From contig QHVH01000017.1 of the NCBI GenBank assembly GCA_003222245.1, forward strand, positions 1-64,000: DNA of 64,000 nucleotides. The letters run 5' to 3'. The position numbers were made by a program, and so were the translations under genes. Below the pieces are notes generated by a model. The model was not told the DNA's origin and made no database searches. It saw nothing but the letters and a program-made list of their open reading frames with translations. Below are positions 42,957-52,650 of the stretch, piece after piece (the stretch's first letter is position 1; every line of letters begins with the position of its first letter). The stretch comes from Blastocatellia bacterium AA13. GTDB taxonomy: Bacteria > Acidobacteriota > Blastocatellia > UBA7656.

Positions 42957-44858
42957 CTACCAGCTAGCTGAACCCTCCACAATACGCGGTACTCCTGGGG
43001 TGTTGTCTCCCGCGAGAATGCTCATCGCAGCGGCTGTTGAAGCGGCGGCAGTCCCCGAAGCTATGCCATCCGACAACAGAACACCGTCCGAGAGCAGCAC
43101 TCCGTCAGATAGAAGGACTCCATCCGACAATAGAACACCGTCCGAAAGCAGAACTCCGCTCGCCAGCATAGTGCCATCCGATAACAGAACGCCGTCAGAT
43201 AGAAGCACCCCATCGGACAGAAGCACGCCGTCCGATAAAAGAACTCCGTTCGAGACTACGACTCCGTCTGTGAGTAGCGAGCCGGCGCTGTAGACTCCCT
43301 GATACTTCGTTATCAACGCCGCGCCGCTGATGAAATTCCATCGCTGAATGATTCCACCGGACCAACTGAATGTGGCGCCTCCGATAGTCGTCGATTCAAC
43401 GGGCGGAGCCCCGCTAAGGAGCGCCGCGCCTACGGGGAGAATGGATAGATTCGTCGTAATCAAGCCGGCGAGCCGCACTGCGCCTTCGACGTTGAGCTCT
43501 CCAGCGCCTTGCTCCAGCGTATTAAACCCGCTCAGCGGCTCGGCTGTGTACTCCAGCACCGCTTTTACCAGGTTAGGTGTGAGCCAGGGGTTTCGTTGAA
43601 TCACAAGCGCGGCGGCGCCGGCAACAGCAGGCGTCGACATGGAAGTGCCGCTCATAAACATCATCTTGTGAGCGGTCAATGTGCTTACGCCGCCTTCCAA
43701 CGCAGGGTTGATCGCGAGCAGCGCGTTGTTTGGAGACTCGGCATCCAAAATCTTATTTCCGGGCGCAACCAGATCCGGTTTTATCAGGTTGTCGTAGTGC
43801 GAAACGCCTGCCTCGTCCGTGTAATAGCCGCGCGTCGGGCCTCTCGAGCTGTAGCTCGCGACGCCGTCATCCGAACGCGAATCTGTTCCTAGAGTGTTAA
43901 CCGCGCCTACCGTGATCGCGGAAGGTTCGATCCCCGGCGAATGTATCGCGCCATAGAGTTTATTTTCGTTGGAGTCTTTCCCGAGATTCCCGGCGGCAAC
44001 ACAGACCACGATTCCCGCATCGATCGCGCGCCTGACGGCGAGGCACAGCGGATCAAAGACATAAGAGTCGACCGCGGGAGCGCCGAAACTCAGATTTAGT
44101 ACGCGAATGTTGTAGTCGGCCTTATGGTCGATGCACCAATCTATTCCGGCGATCGCCGCGTCCGTCGAGCCCTGCCCCGTTGAATCCAATACCCTGACGT
44201 TAATGAGATTGGCTCCAGAAGCCACTCCTGTATAGGCGCCGCCCGCAACGTGATTGCCGCCGGCCGCGATTGAAGCCACGTGAGTGCCGTGACCGTAAGG
44301 ATCGTCCGTCCTGCCTTCGCCGGTCAGATCTACGCTTGCGCTTATGCGATTCAGAAATGAGTGATGCCCGGTGAAAATACCCGAGTCCAGCACGGCAATG
44401 CCTATCCCTCCTCCATCTATCTGTCCCGTAACCGCGTCTCCCTCCGTTCGCGCCAGGTCCGCCCCGGTCGTAGTCTCGAGATGGCCTGCCAGATGAGTCT
44501 TGCGATCCAAAGACAGGTAGCGCACGTCGGCTCGAGCGGCCAACGGCACGGCCAGCCTCGCTGGGATCAGAAGCGACATACCTGAAATATTCTTATAGAC
44601 CCTGGTGATCTGGCCGCCTCCCTGCCTCACCGCGGTAACGAGCCCGCCCTGCGCCGTCCGCGGCGACTGAAGAATCACGGGAACGAGAGCATTAGGCTTG
44701 CTCTTCGCCATTGACTCGAGATCAGGAGAGACCTTACGTGTCGGAGACGCTGCCTGCACCGAGGGGACGAGCCGCTCAAAGTGAGGGAGCGAGCTCAACA
44801 GGGGAAGGACAACCATGTAAGCGACAAGCAATCTTGCCGCGGTATTCCTTGTTCTCAT
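42957..44858 (-). CDS. Secreted S8 subtilase with a hexapeptide-repeat C-terminus
   Basis: A 633-residue exported peptidase. A signal peptide (LLVAYMVVLPLLSSLPHF) is followed by a propeptide-like part and the catalytic domain with GIAVLDSGIFTGH (D158), DPYGHGTHVASIA and MSGTSMSTPAVAGAAA. The C-terminal β-sandwich region gives way at residues 532-597 to eleven hexapeptides GVLLSD (with GVVVSN and GTMLAS variants). The codons differ between units, so the repeat is old. It could form a stalk or β-solenoid edge. No sorting tail seen. AAGGA stands 8 bases upstream of the ATG. Confidence 0.92.
   Translation of the reverse strand: MRTRNTAARLLVAYMVVLPLLSSLPHFERLVPSVQAASPTRKVSPDLESMAKSKPNALVPVILQSPRTAQGGLVTAVRQGGGQITRVYKNISGMSLLIPARLAVPLAARADVRYLSLDRKTHLAGHLETTTGADLARTEGDAVTGQIDGGGIGIAVLDSGIFTGHHSFLNRISASVDLTGEGRTDDPYGHGTHVASIAAGGNHVAGGAYTGVASGANLINVRVLDSTGQGSTDAAIAGIDWCIDHKADYNIRVLNLSFGAPAVDSYVFDPLCLAVRRAIDAGIVVCVAAGNLGKDSNENKLYGAIHSPGIEPSAITVGAVNTLGTDSRSDDGVASYSSRGPTRGYYTDEAGVSHYDNLIKPDLVAPGNKILDAESPNNALLAINPALEGGVSTLTAHKMMFMSGTSMSTPAVAGAAALVIQRNPWLTPNLVKAVLEYTAEPLSGFNTLEQGAGELNVEGAVRLAGLITTNLSILPVGAALLSGAPPVESTTIGGATFSWSGGIIQRWNFISGAALITKYQGVYSAGSLLTDGVVVSNGVLLSDGVLLSDGVLLSDGVLLSDGTMLASGVLLSDGVLLSDGVLLSDGVLLSDGVLLSDGIASGTAAASTAAAMSILAGDNTPGVPRIVEGSASW
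43068..43265 (-). repeat. 18-bp coding repeat encoding GVLLSD units
   Basis: Eleven 18-base units encode GVLLSD or variants at the C-terminus of the subtilase. Synonymous codons vary strongly from unit to unit, pointing to selection on the protein rather than recent slippage. Confidence 0.85.
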
Positions 44859-45699
44859 CTAATTTTCCTTTTCAAACCGGACTTCCTTGCGCGATGGCGG
44901 ACCGATCCACGTCTTCAGATGAAGCGCAATGGTCCTGGTGACGGTGTGCTCCTGAGCGAGCTATCTAACGAAAGAACAACTTAAGATGGGCCTCATAAGC
45001 CCTAGAACTTCCTGAGAAATGCTCAAAAATTAATGAGCGAGTTGGCAATCTGAAAAGATCTCATTGTCGGAAAACTCGACCTCATACTACAACACCTGTG
45101 CCATCTGCGAGTTTGAACGGTCCGAACGCCCTTCGCGCGGAGAGACGAGGAGAGATTGCCGGTTGAACAATTGACCGCTGCCAAGGGGCTTAATGCATAC
45201 TCACGAAAGAGCTTTAACATGCTCGTTCGCTAATTCGAACAGATGGTCCGAGCGCCGGCTGAGTCGGCTAAGTGATATCGGTCGAGACGACGCAGCCCTG
45301 TCGGTCAAAGACGAATTTCGGTCAAATAGATCAAATCAATTCGATGACTAGATGTCACAATAATCATTGATTGCGGAGAATGTCCGCAGGGTGATTCGAC
45401 TCACTGATGTGAACCGCTACACTGGGCCTGAAAAATAAGTATTACCATATACGCTCAATGAGAAAGCGAAGTCACCTTCGCTGAGGAAGGCGATTTCTGC
45501 CTCTGGCTTCGCTCGGAATACCGATCGCAGCCGGTCTGTGTTTGACCCGCTGTTTGACTCACAATAGAATCGTTCGACGATAAAGGTCCGGGTTTTCTCG
45601 AGGCGCTATGAATCACATCCTGCAGCCGCGCGGTCGTGGCACACCACACAAACGAGTGGTGGAGAGAAATCATAAGGATCGGCCGGCGAGGAGACGCAG
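44859..45699. other. Long intergenic region between divergent subtilase and FAD-oxidoreductase genes
   Basis: About 840 bases with no supported gene. It contains two TCGGTCAAA boxes (45301-45309 and 45318-45326), the GATCAAATC/CAATTCGATGAC motif and a small stem TGCGGA/TCCGCA at 45372-45388. Short frames on either strand have no plausible start or family. It must hold both divergent promoters. Confidence 0.5.
45329..45348. promoter_or_regulatory. Second copy of the shared upstream motif
   Basis: GATCAAATC and CAATTCGATGAC overlap at one base here, compared with a five-base gap at 41385-41410. It is preceded by two TCGGTCAAA boxes 17 bases apart, a spacing that fits binding on one DNA face. 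Confidence 0.35.
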
Positions 45700-46857
45700 G
45701 TGAAGCAAACCGCTGACGTTGTCATTATCGGCGGGGGATGTATGGGCGCCAGCACTGCCTTTCATCTCTCAAAGCTGGGCGTGACCGACGTAGTCCTGTT
45801 GGAGCGGGACACGATGCTTGGAACCGGCTCAACCGGCCGAAATGCGGGAGGCGTCCGGCATCAATTCTCCAGCGAAGCCAATGTCAGATTTTCAATTGAA
45901 TCGATAGCGTTCTTCGAGCGCTTCGAGGAAGAAGTCGGCTCGCCCATCGACCTCCATCAGGATGGATACCTCTTCCTTCTCTCAACCGAGGATGACAGGC
46001 ATGCATTTCACACGAACGTTGAAATGCAGAAGCGCCTGGGCGTAGAGGTAGATGAGTTGTCGCCGGCCGAAGCGGCCCGGCTCGCGCCGGGCTTGAACGT
46101 TGACGGAATTCTGGGGGCGACCTTTTGCGCCAGGGATGGTATCGCGGATCCAAACGGCGTAACGATGGGATTCGCAAAATTCGCTCAGGCGGCTGGAGTA
46201 GAAATCATCCGTGAGGCTGAAGTCACCGGCATTAAGGTAGAATCGGGCAGCGTCGTCGCGGTTCAAACGACTCGTGGAGAGATATTGACACACTGTGTGG
46301 TAAACGCGGCCGGACCATACGCGCGCAACATCGGCGCAATGGCCGGACTCAATATTCCGGTGCTTCCCTATCGCCGCCACATCTTCATAACGCAGCCGAT
46401 CGCGCCTCCCCTGGCGCCCGCATCGCGAATAATGGTCATAGAATTCGAGACTACGTTCTATTTTCATCGAGAGGGCTCCGGAATTCTGTTTGGAATGGGC
46501 GATCGAGACGAAGGGCCGACTTTCGACACGAGCGTGAGCTGGGAATTTCTCGAGCGGTTGACTCCGTTTGCTTCCAGGCGGCTGCCGGCGCTGGGCGACT
46601 CCGCCATCGCGCACGCGTGGGCTGGTTTGTACGAGATGACTCCCGACGGCATGCCGATCATCGGCGCCGCTCCCTCGCTTCGCGGATTCTATATGATCAA
46701 TGGATTCAGCGGGCACGGATTCCAGCATTGCCCGGCAGCCGGTAGAATGCTCGCGAACATGATCGTCGGAACCGGTGAAGCCGATCCGGATGCGCCTTGC
46801 TTCTCATTAGAACGGTTCACCGATCCTTCGCATCGGGGAGAACGAAACGTCGTATAG
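45700..46857 (+). CDS. FAD-dependent oxidoreductase (DAO family)
   Basis: A 385-residue flavoenzyme of the D-amino-acid/sarcosine-oxidase superfamily. ADVVIIGGGCMGASTAFHLSKLG is the FAD-binding Rossmann start, LLERDTMLGTGSTGRNAGGVR is the typical second half, and YEMTPDGMPIIGAAPSLRGFYMINGFSGHGF is the conserved C-terminal FAD loop. It starts with GTG at 45700 with AGGAG upstream. It is close to SoxB and glycine-oxidase-like enzymes that oxidise N-methyl or secondary amines; the covalent-FAD Cys cannot be assigned with confidence. RlmB follows after 39 bases. Confidence 0.88.
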   Translation: MKQTADVVIIGGGCMGASTAFHLSKLGVTDVVLLERDTMLGTGSTGRNAGGVRHQFSSEANVRFSIESIAFFERFEEEVGSPIDLHQDGYLFLLSTEDDRHAFHTNVEMQKRLGVEVDELSPAEAARLAPGLNVDGILGATFCARDGIADPNGVTMGFAKFAQAAGVEIIREAEVTGIKVESGSVVAVQTTRGEILTHCVVNAAGPYARNIGAMAGLNIPVLPYRRHIFITQPIAPPLAPASRIMVIEFETTFYFHREGSGILFGMGDRDEGPTFDTSVSWEFLERLTPFASRRLPALGDSAIAHAWAGLYEMTPDGMPIIGAAPSLRGFYMINGFSGHGFQHCPAAGRMLANMIVGTGEADPDAPCFSLERFTDPSHRGERNVV

Positions 46858-46896
46858 CGGCGTCGTGAGAGGCCTCGCCGCGGAGTTTGAAGAACT

Positions 46897-47637
46897 ATGC
46901 CGAATGCCTACGGGCTCCTGCCGGTCCTCGAAGCGCTGCGTTCCGGTTCGCGGCGAATTGAGCGAATAATCATCGCGGAAGGGGCCAAACACGAGAGACT
47001 CAGGGAACTGTTCGACGCGGCCAGGCGCGCCGGAGTTCCCGTGCGGAGAGAACCCAGGGCGGCCCTCGATCGCGTCACCGGCAATGCAAATCATCAAGGC
47101 GTAGTCGCGGTGATTGCCGGCGCGACTTATGCCGATGAACGCGACATCCTCGACAGTGTGAGCTCGCGGACTCTGCTTGTGGTGCTCGATGGAATTGAAG
47201 ATCCGCATAATCTCGGAGCGATCATACGCACGGCCGAATGCGCCGGCGCGAACGCGGTAGTAATACCGGAGCGGCGCGCCGCTCACGTGACAGAGACTGT
47301 CTCAAAGACGTCAGCGGGAGCCGTCGAATACCTTCCGATCGCGAAGGTGACGAACCTTGCTTCTTTTATAGATTCTCTTAAGCAGAAAAACGTCTGGGTG
47401 GTCGGCGTCGATCAGTCGGCCGGCATGCCTTATACAGAGTTTGACTATTCCGGCGCGCTCGCGCTGGTACTGGGAGGCGAGGGCAAGGGCTTGCATCGTC
47501 TGGTCAGGGAGCGATGTGACGCCGTCGTAAGCATACCGATGGCCGGCCGAATTGAATCGTTGAATGTTTCGGTTGCAACAGGAATCGTGTTATTCGAAGC
47601 GATCAGGCAACGGAACGCGCGCGATGACGTGAAGTGA
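46897..47637 (+). CDS. rlmB: 23S rRNA 2'-O-methyltransferase RlmB (SpoU family)
   Basis: A 246-residue TrmH/SpoU-type methyltransferase that methylates a guanosine ribose (G2251 in Escherichia) of 23S rRNA using SAM. The N-terminal substrate-binding domain (YGLLPVLEALRSGSRRIERIII, then NHQGVVAVI) and the knot motifs are clear: LVVLDGIEDPHNLGAIIRTAECAGANAVVIP, LVLGGEGKGLHRLVRERCD and VSIPMAGRIESLNVSVATGI. Length and motifs are normal. It follows the FAD oxidoreductase closely and converges on a CopD-like gene. Confidence 0.95.
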   Translation: MPNAYGLLPVLEALRSGSRRIERIIIAEGAKHERLRELFDAARRAGVPVRREPRAALDRVTGNANHQGVVAVIAGATYADERDILDSVSSRTLLVVLDGIEDPHNLGAIIRTAECAGANAVVIPERRAAHVTETVSKTSAGAVEYLPIAKVTNLASFIDSLKQKNVWVVGVDQSAGMPYTEFDYSGALALVLGGEGKGLHRLVRERCDAVVSIPMAGRIESLNVSVATGIVLFEAIRQRNARDDVK

Positions 47638-47656
47638 TCCGGTCACCTGCCCCGGT

Positions 47657-48157
47657 TCAACCCCGAACCAGCCGCACGGAAAAATACAAGACGAACAACG
47701 CCATTATCAGAGCGATGCTCGCCGCCATCGTACCGGCCCGGTTTCCCGGCGCCGAATCACGCGAGCCCTCGAACTTACGCGCTGCTTGAACGCTGGTCAC
47801 ATCGTGGAACAACATCAGGATTAGCATCACTACGACAAAAGCGACCTTCCAGGGCAGCCAGGTTGCAATGAATCTGTCTACCTTATGCGGATCGAAGATC
47901 TCGCCGCTGATGATTTGGTGAAGATCGATCGGAGTCAGGCGCAGGAGCAGATTTCCAAATCCAGTGAGCACTCCAATCGCCGCCGCCGACCAGGCCACCG
48001 GCCTGAACCTCCTGCCGAAGCTCCGGAGAATTCGTTGCCGCTCTTCTTTGTCGTGCCCGACGGCGAACGGCACTACTATCGCGGCAGTATAGATCAAACC
48101 ACCGATCCAAACGGCGGCCATCAAAATGTGGATGAAAACACAGAGCTGATACATCAA
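47657..48157 (-). CDS. CopD-family membrane protein
   Basis: A 166-residue protein with four membrane helices and a CopD-like start (LCVFIHILMAAVWIGGLIYTA, with the conserved His and W-G-G). Family members are associated with copper handling, but also occur widely as uncharacterised four-helix membrane proteins. It is 33 bases downstream of an MFS transporter gene on the same strand and probably co-transcribed. No copper-binding partner (CopC) is in the window. Confidence 0.75.
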   Translation of the reverse strand: MMYQLCVFIHILMAAVWIGGLIYTAAIVVPFAVGHDKEERQRILRSFGRRFRPVAWSAAAIGVLTGFGNLLLRLTPIDLHQIISGEIFDPHKVDRFIATWLPWKVAFVVVMLILMLFHDVTSVQAARKFEGSRDSAPGNRAGTMAASIALIMALFVLYFSVRLVRG

Positions 48158-48190
48158 TTTTTCGTCGACTTGCGCAGGATTTTGCTCAAC

Positions 48191-49435
48191 TCAGTCGCCT
48201 TCGCTGGCCGCGGTGCGAGCCATTTCGCGAACCGAGCCGATGGACAGCGAAACTACGAAAGCGACCACCATTATTACTCCACCAGTCCAAAACGGAGTTC
48301 GCCCATAAGGATAAGCATAGCTTGCTGAAATCCGCGCCATCGCATCGTCGCGACTGAGAAGCCATCCTCCGAGAATCGGCCCGACGATTCTGGCAAGGCT
48401 CGATACCGACTGAGTCACTCCGAAAATGCGGCCCTGCCATTGAGGTCCCACGCATTTTGAAGCCAGGGCGCTCAGAGTCGGTGTAGACAGGCTATTACCA
48501 ATTGCCATCCCGGTGCTCGCCGCCATCAAAATAAACACGGTGGAGCTCATCGGCAATGCAAACAGACTCAGGGCAAGAAAAACGGTGCCCAGCACGGCCA
48601 ATCGCTTGTCCCCAGCGACTCGCACCAGACGCCCGAGCAATCCTCCTTGAATTACTGCTCCAAGTACACCCAGGTAAGCGAAAATATATCCGTTGTGAGT
48701 CGCGTCCAACTGAAACCGGTGCGATGAAAAAAGCGTGTAGATGGCAGTCAGCAGGGCGAAGGCTACGGTAGCGAAGAACGTTGTAGCCAGAACAGCAGTC
48801 AGTTGCCAGCTTCCCTGCTCTTCAAAGAGCCTCGTTATCGACGGCCGCGTTGAAACATCACTGCGATGCTCGGCCGACAGGCTTTCAGGAAGGCGAAAAT
48901 AAAGAGCTATAGCATTGGCCGCCGCCAGTCCCGCCGCAAGGAAGAATGGAGCTTCGGGCGAGAAGCGGCTCATCAATCCGCCGAGGGCGGGGCCGATTAT
49001 GAAGCCCAGTCCGAAGGCCGCCCCCAACAGCCCCATCCGTTTCGAGCGATCTTCAGGAGACGTAATATCGGCTATATAGGCTTGCGCAGTCGAAATATTT
49101 CCCCCGCTTACGCCGTCGATAATCCGGGCCAGAAACAGAAGCCAGAGCGTATGCGCCAATCCCATCAGCAGAAAGCCCAGCGAGGTTCCGATGATGCTGA
49201 ACAGGAGCACCGGCCGCCTGCCGACCCGGTCCGATAAGTGCCCGAGAACAGGCGAGAAGATGAAAGTCATCGCCGAGTAAACGCCGAGCAGCATCCCTAT
49301 GACAGCCGCGGATGCGCCAAAGCGCTCGGCGTAGAGCGGCAGCACCGGAATGACAATGCCGAACCCGATGAGGTCGACAAGCACGGTGACGAAGATTATC
49401 GCGAGCGGTGAGCGTTCGTTTGCTTTAGGCGCCAC
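48191..49435 (-). CDS. MFS transporter, TetA/TCR-like
   Basis: A 414-residue drug-efflux-type transporter with about 12 membrane helices. The signature loop 2-3 motif GHLSDRVGRRPVLL (motif A) and the ARIIDGVSGGNISTAQAYIAD (motif C-region, TCR signature) are clear, as in tetracycline/H+ antiporters. Similar proteins export many compounds, so tetracycline resistance should not be assumed. It begins the operon that ends in the CopD-like gene. Confidence 0.9.
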   Translation of the reverse strand: MAPKANERSPLAIIFVTVLVDLIGFGIVIPVLPLYAERFGASAAVIGMLLGVYSAMTFIFSPVLGHLSDRVGRRPVLLFSIIGTSLGFLLMGLAHTLWLLFLARIIDGVSGGNISTAQAYIADITSPEDRSKRMGLLGAAFGLGFIIGPALGGLMSRFSPEAPFFLAAGLAAANAIALYFRLPESLSAEHRSDVSTRPSITRLFEEQGSWQLTAVLATTFFATVAFALLTAIYTLFSSHRFQLDATHNGYIFAYLGVLGAVIQGGLLGRLVRVAGDKRLAVLGTVFLALSLFALPMSSTVFILMAASTGMAIGNSLSTPTLSALASKCVGPQWQGRIFGVTQSVSSLARIVGPILGGWLLSRDDAMARISASYAYPYGRTPFWTGGVIMVVAFVVSLSIGSVREMARTAASEGD

Positions 49436-49705
49436 TTATGTTCCTTCAGGTTTGTAATCGGAGCCGACGGACGACCAATCCAAGAATCGCCGCTCTAGTT
49501 TAGCAATTCCGTTTTGGTTAGCAAGCACACAATCAGTGATTCGACCTGGTCGATCACGTTTATTAGAAGAAGGCCTCTATCATGAAAGCAATAGACCTTG
49601 GGCTACTGTCTGTAGACCTGGGCTGCTTGCCGCTGATTAATCAATTCCATATAATAGGCCAAATTTGGGAGCCGCCGCGCTGCTGCGATCAATTAGCGAC
49701 CGCCT

Positions 49706-50209
49706 ATGAAGAAAAGAGAGAGCAAGAAGAACCAGGTTGCGACCCTGCTAGACAAGGCCGAAAGGAAGCTTTCAATTTCGAGTGATGGCGAACTGATACT
49801 GGAAGAATACAAGCACCTCATAGCCGAGCGTCGATTCATAATGACTCGATACATGCAGTTTTTAATCTTCTATCCAATCATTGTCGGCTACTCATTCAAA
49901 GAATTGCTATCAGCCGAGTCAATACGAACCGCTCTGCTAATCATGTTGTTTATCTTTTTGGTCAACTCAGTCTGCGTATACGGCGCAACGCGGTTCAGAA
50001 GCATGGCCTATCATGCTTTGGATCGGGAAGTATTGCTGGCCGACAAACTGGGAATGCAACGCCCGCATCCGAAGTGGGGATACCGCGCCGGTATGTACAG
50101 CTTTATCGTGTGCTATGGCTTAACGATTTTGATAATCCTGGGACGAATCTTCAACTACCTCGATGCCCCAAAAGCGCTGGTCGTTCAACGCGGCATACTA
50201 TCACCATAG
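49706..50209 (+). CDS. Hypothetical membrane protein
   Basis: A 167-residue protein. The N-terminus is basic and charged (MKKRESKKNQVATLLDKAERKL), then about three hydrophobic segments (MQFLIFYPIIVGYSF, TALLIMLFIFLVNSVCVYGA and GMYSFIVCYGLTILIILG). The base composition is more AT-rich than in its neighbours, hinting at transfer. I do not recognise the family. It is isolated between the MFS gene and the FAD reductase. Confidence 0.55.
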   Translation: MKKRESKKNQVATLLDKAERKLSISSDGELILEEYKHLIAERRFIMTRYMQFLIFYPIIVGYSFKELLSAESIRTALLIMLFIFLVNSVCVYGATRFRSMAYHALDREVLLADKLGMQRPHPKWGYRAGMYSFIVCYGLTILIILGRIFNYLDAPKALVVQRGILSP

Positions 50210-50378
50210 GCCGAGGAGAATTGCTTGCCAGTTTCTTCTCAAGTTTGCGTAGCGGCAAAGACTGTAACTAACTCTCTTACGACATTCGAGAGATTCTCCT
50301 CATATATCACGCTTTACTTGGCGGCCCGACAGACCAAAACGCCGTGCTGAGAGCGAACGCTCTACGAGGTCAGCAAGC

Positions 50379-51650
50379 TCAGGCAATTCGAAACGCGCTT
50401 CGCAGCAGATCTCGCTTGAGATTTACGTAGCTTTGCTCGCCTATGACTGCTTTTAGCAGTACGCAGCGCACTCCGTGATGATACTTAGCGAGGAATATTG
50501 TAGCGTCACTGAACACGTGACCAAGGAAAGTTCCGTGATAACATCGCGTCACCATTCGTGAAGCGCGTTCGAGTTCCGTTCCCAGCTCTTTTCTCCAGCG
50601 CTTCTCGTACCTACGGGTTACATCGCCATAGTCTGTTGCGGAGGTCACATCAGAGTCGCTACGCGGCATCGCATCAGCCGAACCCTGTTGACCAGTCTCA
50701 GACGGACAAACGGGAGTTTTCTCTCCCGTGAAGGACTCGGAGAGCAATTCGGCCGACTTGAGAGCGTAGAATATCCCTTCGCCGGTAATTGGATCGACAA
50801 AGCCCGCTGCATCTCCGACCAGCGCCCAGCGGTCGCCGGAAGCCTTCAGGCTTCGCCAACTCTTCGTATTCAGGACAGGAATCTTAGCGCCGAAGACCTC
50901 GAGCCGCTCTTCATCAGGCATCTTCCCGCCGTAGAAGTCGCTCACATAGCGATTCAACAGCGCCCGCAAATCGTCAGTAGTCCGTTCACCAAGCCTTGAA
51001 GCAATGCCGAAGTTCATTACACCGGGCCGCGGAAATGCCCAGATATAACCGGTCAGATTTTCAGAGAAACTTACGAAAGCCTCCTGGGGCTTTCCTTGAT
51101 CATCGGTACAGCCCACTTCATCCGCAACGTTGAATCCAAAGGAGACTGCGAGATCCTCCTTCGGGAATATTCCAAGGAGCTTTCTTCTGGCGCCGCTGGC
51201 CGCGCCATCGGCGCCAACCAGAAATTTGGCATCGATTGAATCGCCGTCGGCGGTCTTGATTCGCCAACCATTCTCTACGCGCACGAAGTCCGATACCGCT
51301 TTCTTGACGAAGTTCGCTCCAGCCTCGATTGCCCTGTCCAGGATCATGCCGTTCAGGATCTTTCGCGAGAAAATTACGAAGGGCTCTTTGACCTTTAGCG
51401 TGACTCGACGGCCATATGGCGACACCATCGTGATCCGATTAATAAGCTTCTTGGGATAGCTGCTGCTTTCGAGAAGAAACGAGAATTCTTTCAACGCTCG
51501 GGAAGTGACGCCGCCGCCGCACGGCTTTTCCCATGCCCCCTTTGGATCGAATAGCATAACCTCGCGGCCTGCGCTCGATAAGAGCGTTGCGAGGTGAGCC
51601 CCGGCCGGCCCGGCTCCCACAATGGCAATCTCGGTTGAAACGTCAGGCAC
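50379..51650 (-). CDS. Geranylgeranyl-reductase-family FAD oxidoreductase
   Basis: A 423-residue flavoprotein starting with GTG at 51650. The FAD-binding start IAIVGAGPAGAHLATLLSSAGREVMLFDPKGAWEKPCGGGV contains the family PCGGG-like motif, and VLVGDAAGFVDPITGEGIFYALKSAELL-type sequence (WALVGDAAGFVDPITGEGIFYAL) is diagnostic. Members reduce prenyl chains of lipids, quinones or chlorophyll. A loop of about 40 residues (TGEKTPVCPSETGQQG...) appears inserted near the C-terminal domain. It follows the TIGR01777 epimerase gene on the same strand. Confidence 0.85.
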   Translation of the reverse strand: MPDVSTEIAIVGAGPAGAHLATLLSSAGREVMLFDPKGAWEKPCGGGVTSRALKEFSFLLESSSYPKKLINRITMVSPYGRRVTLKVKEPFVIFSRKILNGMILDRAIEAGANFVKKAVSDFVRVENGWRIKTADGDSIDAKFLVGADGAASGARRKLLGIFPKEDLAVSFGFNVADEVGCTDDQGKPQEAFVSFSENLTGYIWAFPRPGVMNFGIASRLGERTTDDLRALLNRYVSDFYGGKMPDEERLEVFGAKIPVLNTKSWRSLKASGDRWALVGDAAGFVDPITGEGIFYALKSAELLSESFTGEKTPVCPSETGQQGSADAMPRSDSDVTSATDYGDVTRRYEKRWRKELGTELERASRMVTRCYHGTFLGHVFSDATIFLAKYHHGVRCVLLKAVIGEQSYVNLKRDLLRSAFRIA

Positions 51651-51756
51651 GATTGGATCAGTCTAGCGAGTAGTCCGCGATGTGTTCAAGCTGGCTGCAC
51701 TGTGCAGATGCCTATTGGTTTTCATCCGCGGCGCATTTCGCGGTTGCCGGCCCAAT

Positions 51757-52650
51757 TCAACCGAGCATAGATCGAAGCGCGCTTTCCAGGTCGGCGTATC
51801 GGAATCGATAACCTGACTCCAGCAATCTACGGGGTTCAACTCTTGCGCTGGACAAGAGCAGCTCGTCAGCCATTTCACCGAACGCGAGTCGCGCCGCGAA
51901 AGCTGGTAATGGAAAGATCGTGGGCCTTGATAGTATCCGCCCAAGGACTCTTGTGAATTCTTCATTCGTGACGGGATTCGGAGCGACCATATTAATCGCG
52001 CCCGTCAAAGACTCAGTCCCTATAGCGTGAATAATCGCTCCAACGACGTCGTCCAGAGCAACCGAGCTAATAAACTGTTGCCCCGAACCTATTCGTCCGC
52101 CTACACCCATCTTAAACGGCGGCATCATCTTCGTGAGCGCGCCTCCGCGTTCGCTGAGGATCATCCCGAATCGCATCATTGTCACGCGAACGCCCCGCTC
52201 CTGCGCCGCACCCGTAGCCGCTTCCCATTCACGACAGACTTCGGCAAGGAACCCCCTACCCTCCGGGCTTTCTTCGGTAAGTACCTCGTCTCCGCGATCT
52301 CCGTAATATCCAATAGCGGATGCACTGACGAGAACCCTGGGCGGCTGTGAAAGATCTGCGAGCGTTTCGCTCAACAAGCGCGTCCCCTTCACTCTGCTAT
52401 CGCGGATTCGAGCCTTCTTCTCTCTATTCCATCGGCCGGATGCAATGCTCTCTCCCGCGAGATGAACGACCGCTTCTATATGGTCGAGGCCGGACGCATC
52501 GAGCTTGTTTGCATCCGGATTCCACTCGATTTCCTCGCGCGACCTCGGCGCACGTCTTACCAGCCGAATGATCTCGTGGTGATCGTTGGTGAGTGATTGC
52601 GCAACCGCGGCGCCGACCAGACCGCTTGCTCCGCTGATCAGGATTTTCAT
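51757..52650 (-). CDS. TIGR01777-family NAD-dependent epimerase/dehydratase-like protein
   Basis: About 297 residues from ATG 52650, preferred because it gives MKILISGASGLVGAAVAQSL at the N-terminus with GGAGG upstream. The NAD-binding GxxGxxG and the family motifs ESIASGRWNREKKARIRDSRVKGTR, SASAIGYYGDRG and NMVAPNPVTNEEFTRVLG are visible. The family is related to SulA/YfcH-type proteins of unknown substrate. The downstream neighbour is the FAD reductase. Confidence 0.92.
   Translation of the reverse strand: MKILISGASGLVGAAVAQSLTNDHHEIIRLVRRAPRSREEIEWNPDANKLDASGLDHIEAVVHLAGESIASGRWNREKKARIRDSRVKGTRLLSETLADLSQPPRVLVSASAIGYYGDRGDEVLTEESPEGRGFLAEVCREWEAATGAAQERGVRVTMMRFGMILSERGGALTKMMPPFKMGVGGRIGSGQQFISSVALDDVVGAIIHAIGTESLTGAINMVAPNPVTNEEFTRVLGRILSRPTIFPLPAFAARLAFGEMADELLLSSARVEPRRLLESGYRFRYADLESALRSMLG

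Noticed and set aside
47641-47680. Sequence GGTTCAACCCCGAACC as a possible tRNA T-arm
   Set aside because: No acceptor or anticodon arm fits around it; it is part of the CopD-like gene end and its gap.
49582-49785. 67-residue plus ORF overlapping the start of the membrane protein gene
   Set aside because: No family match, overlaps a better-supported frame, and its start is weakly placed.
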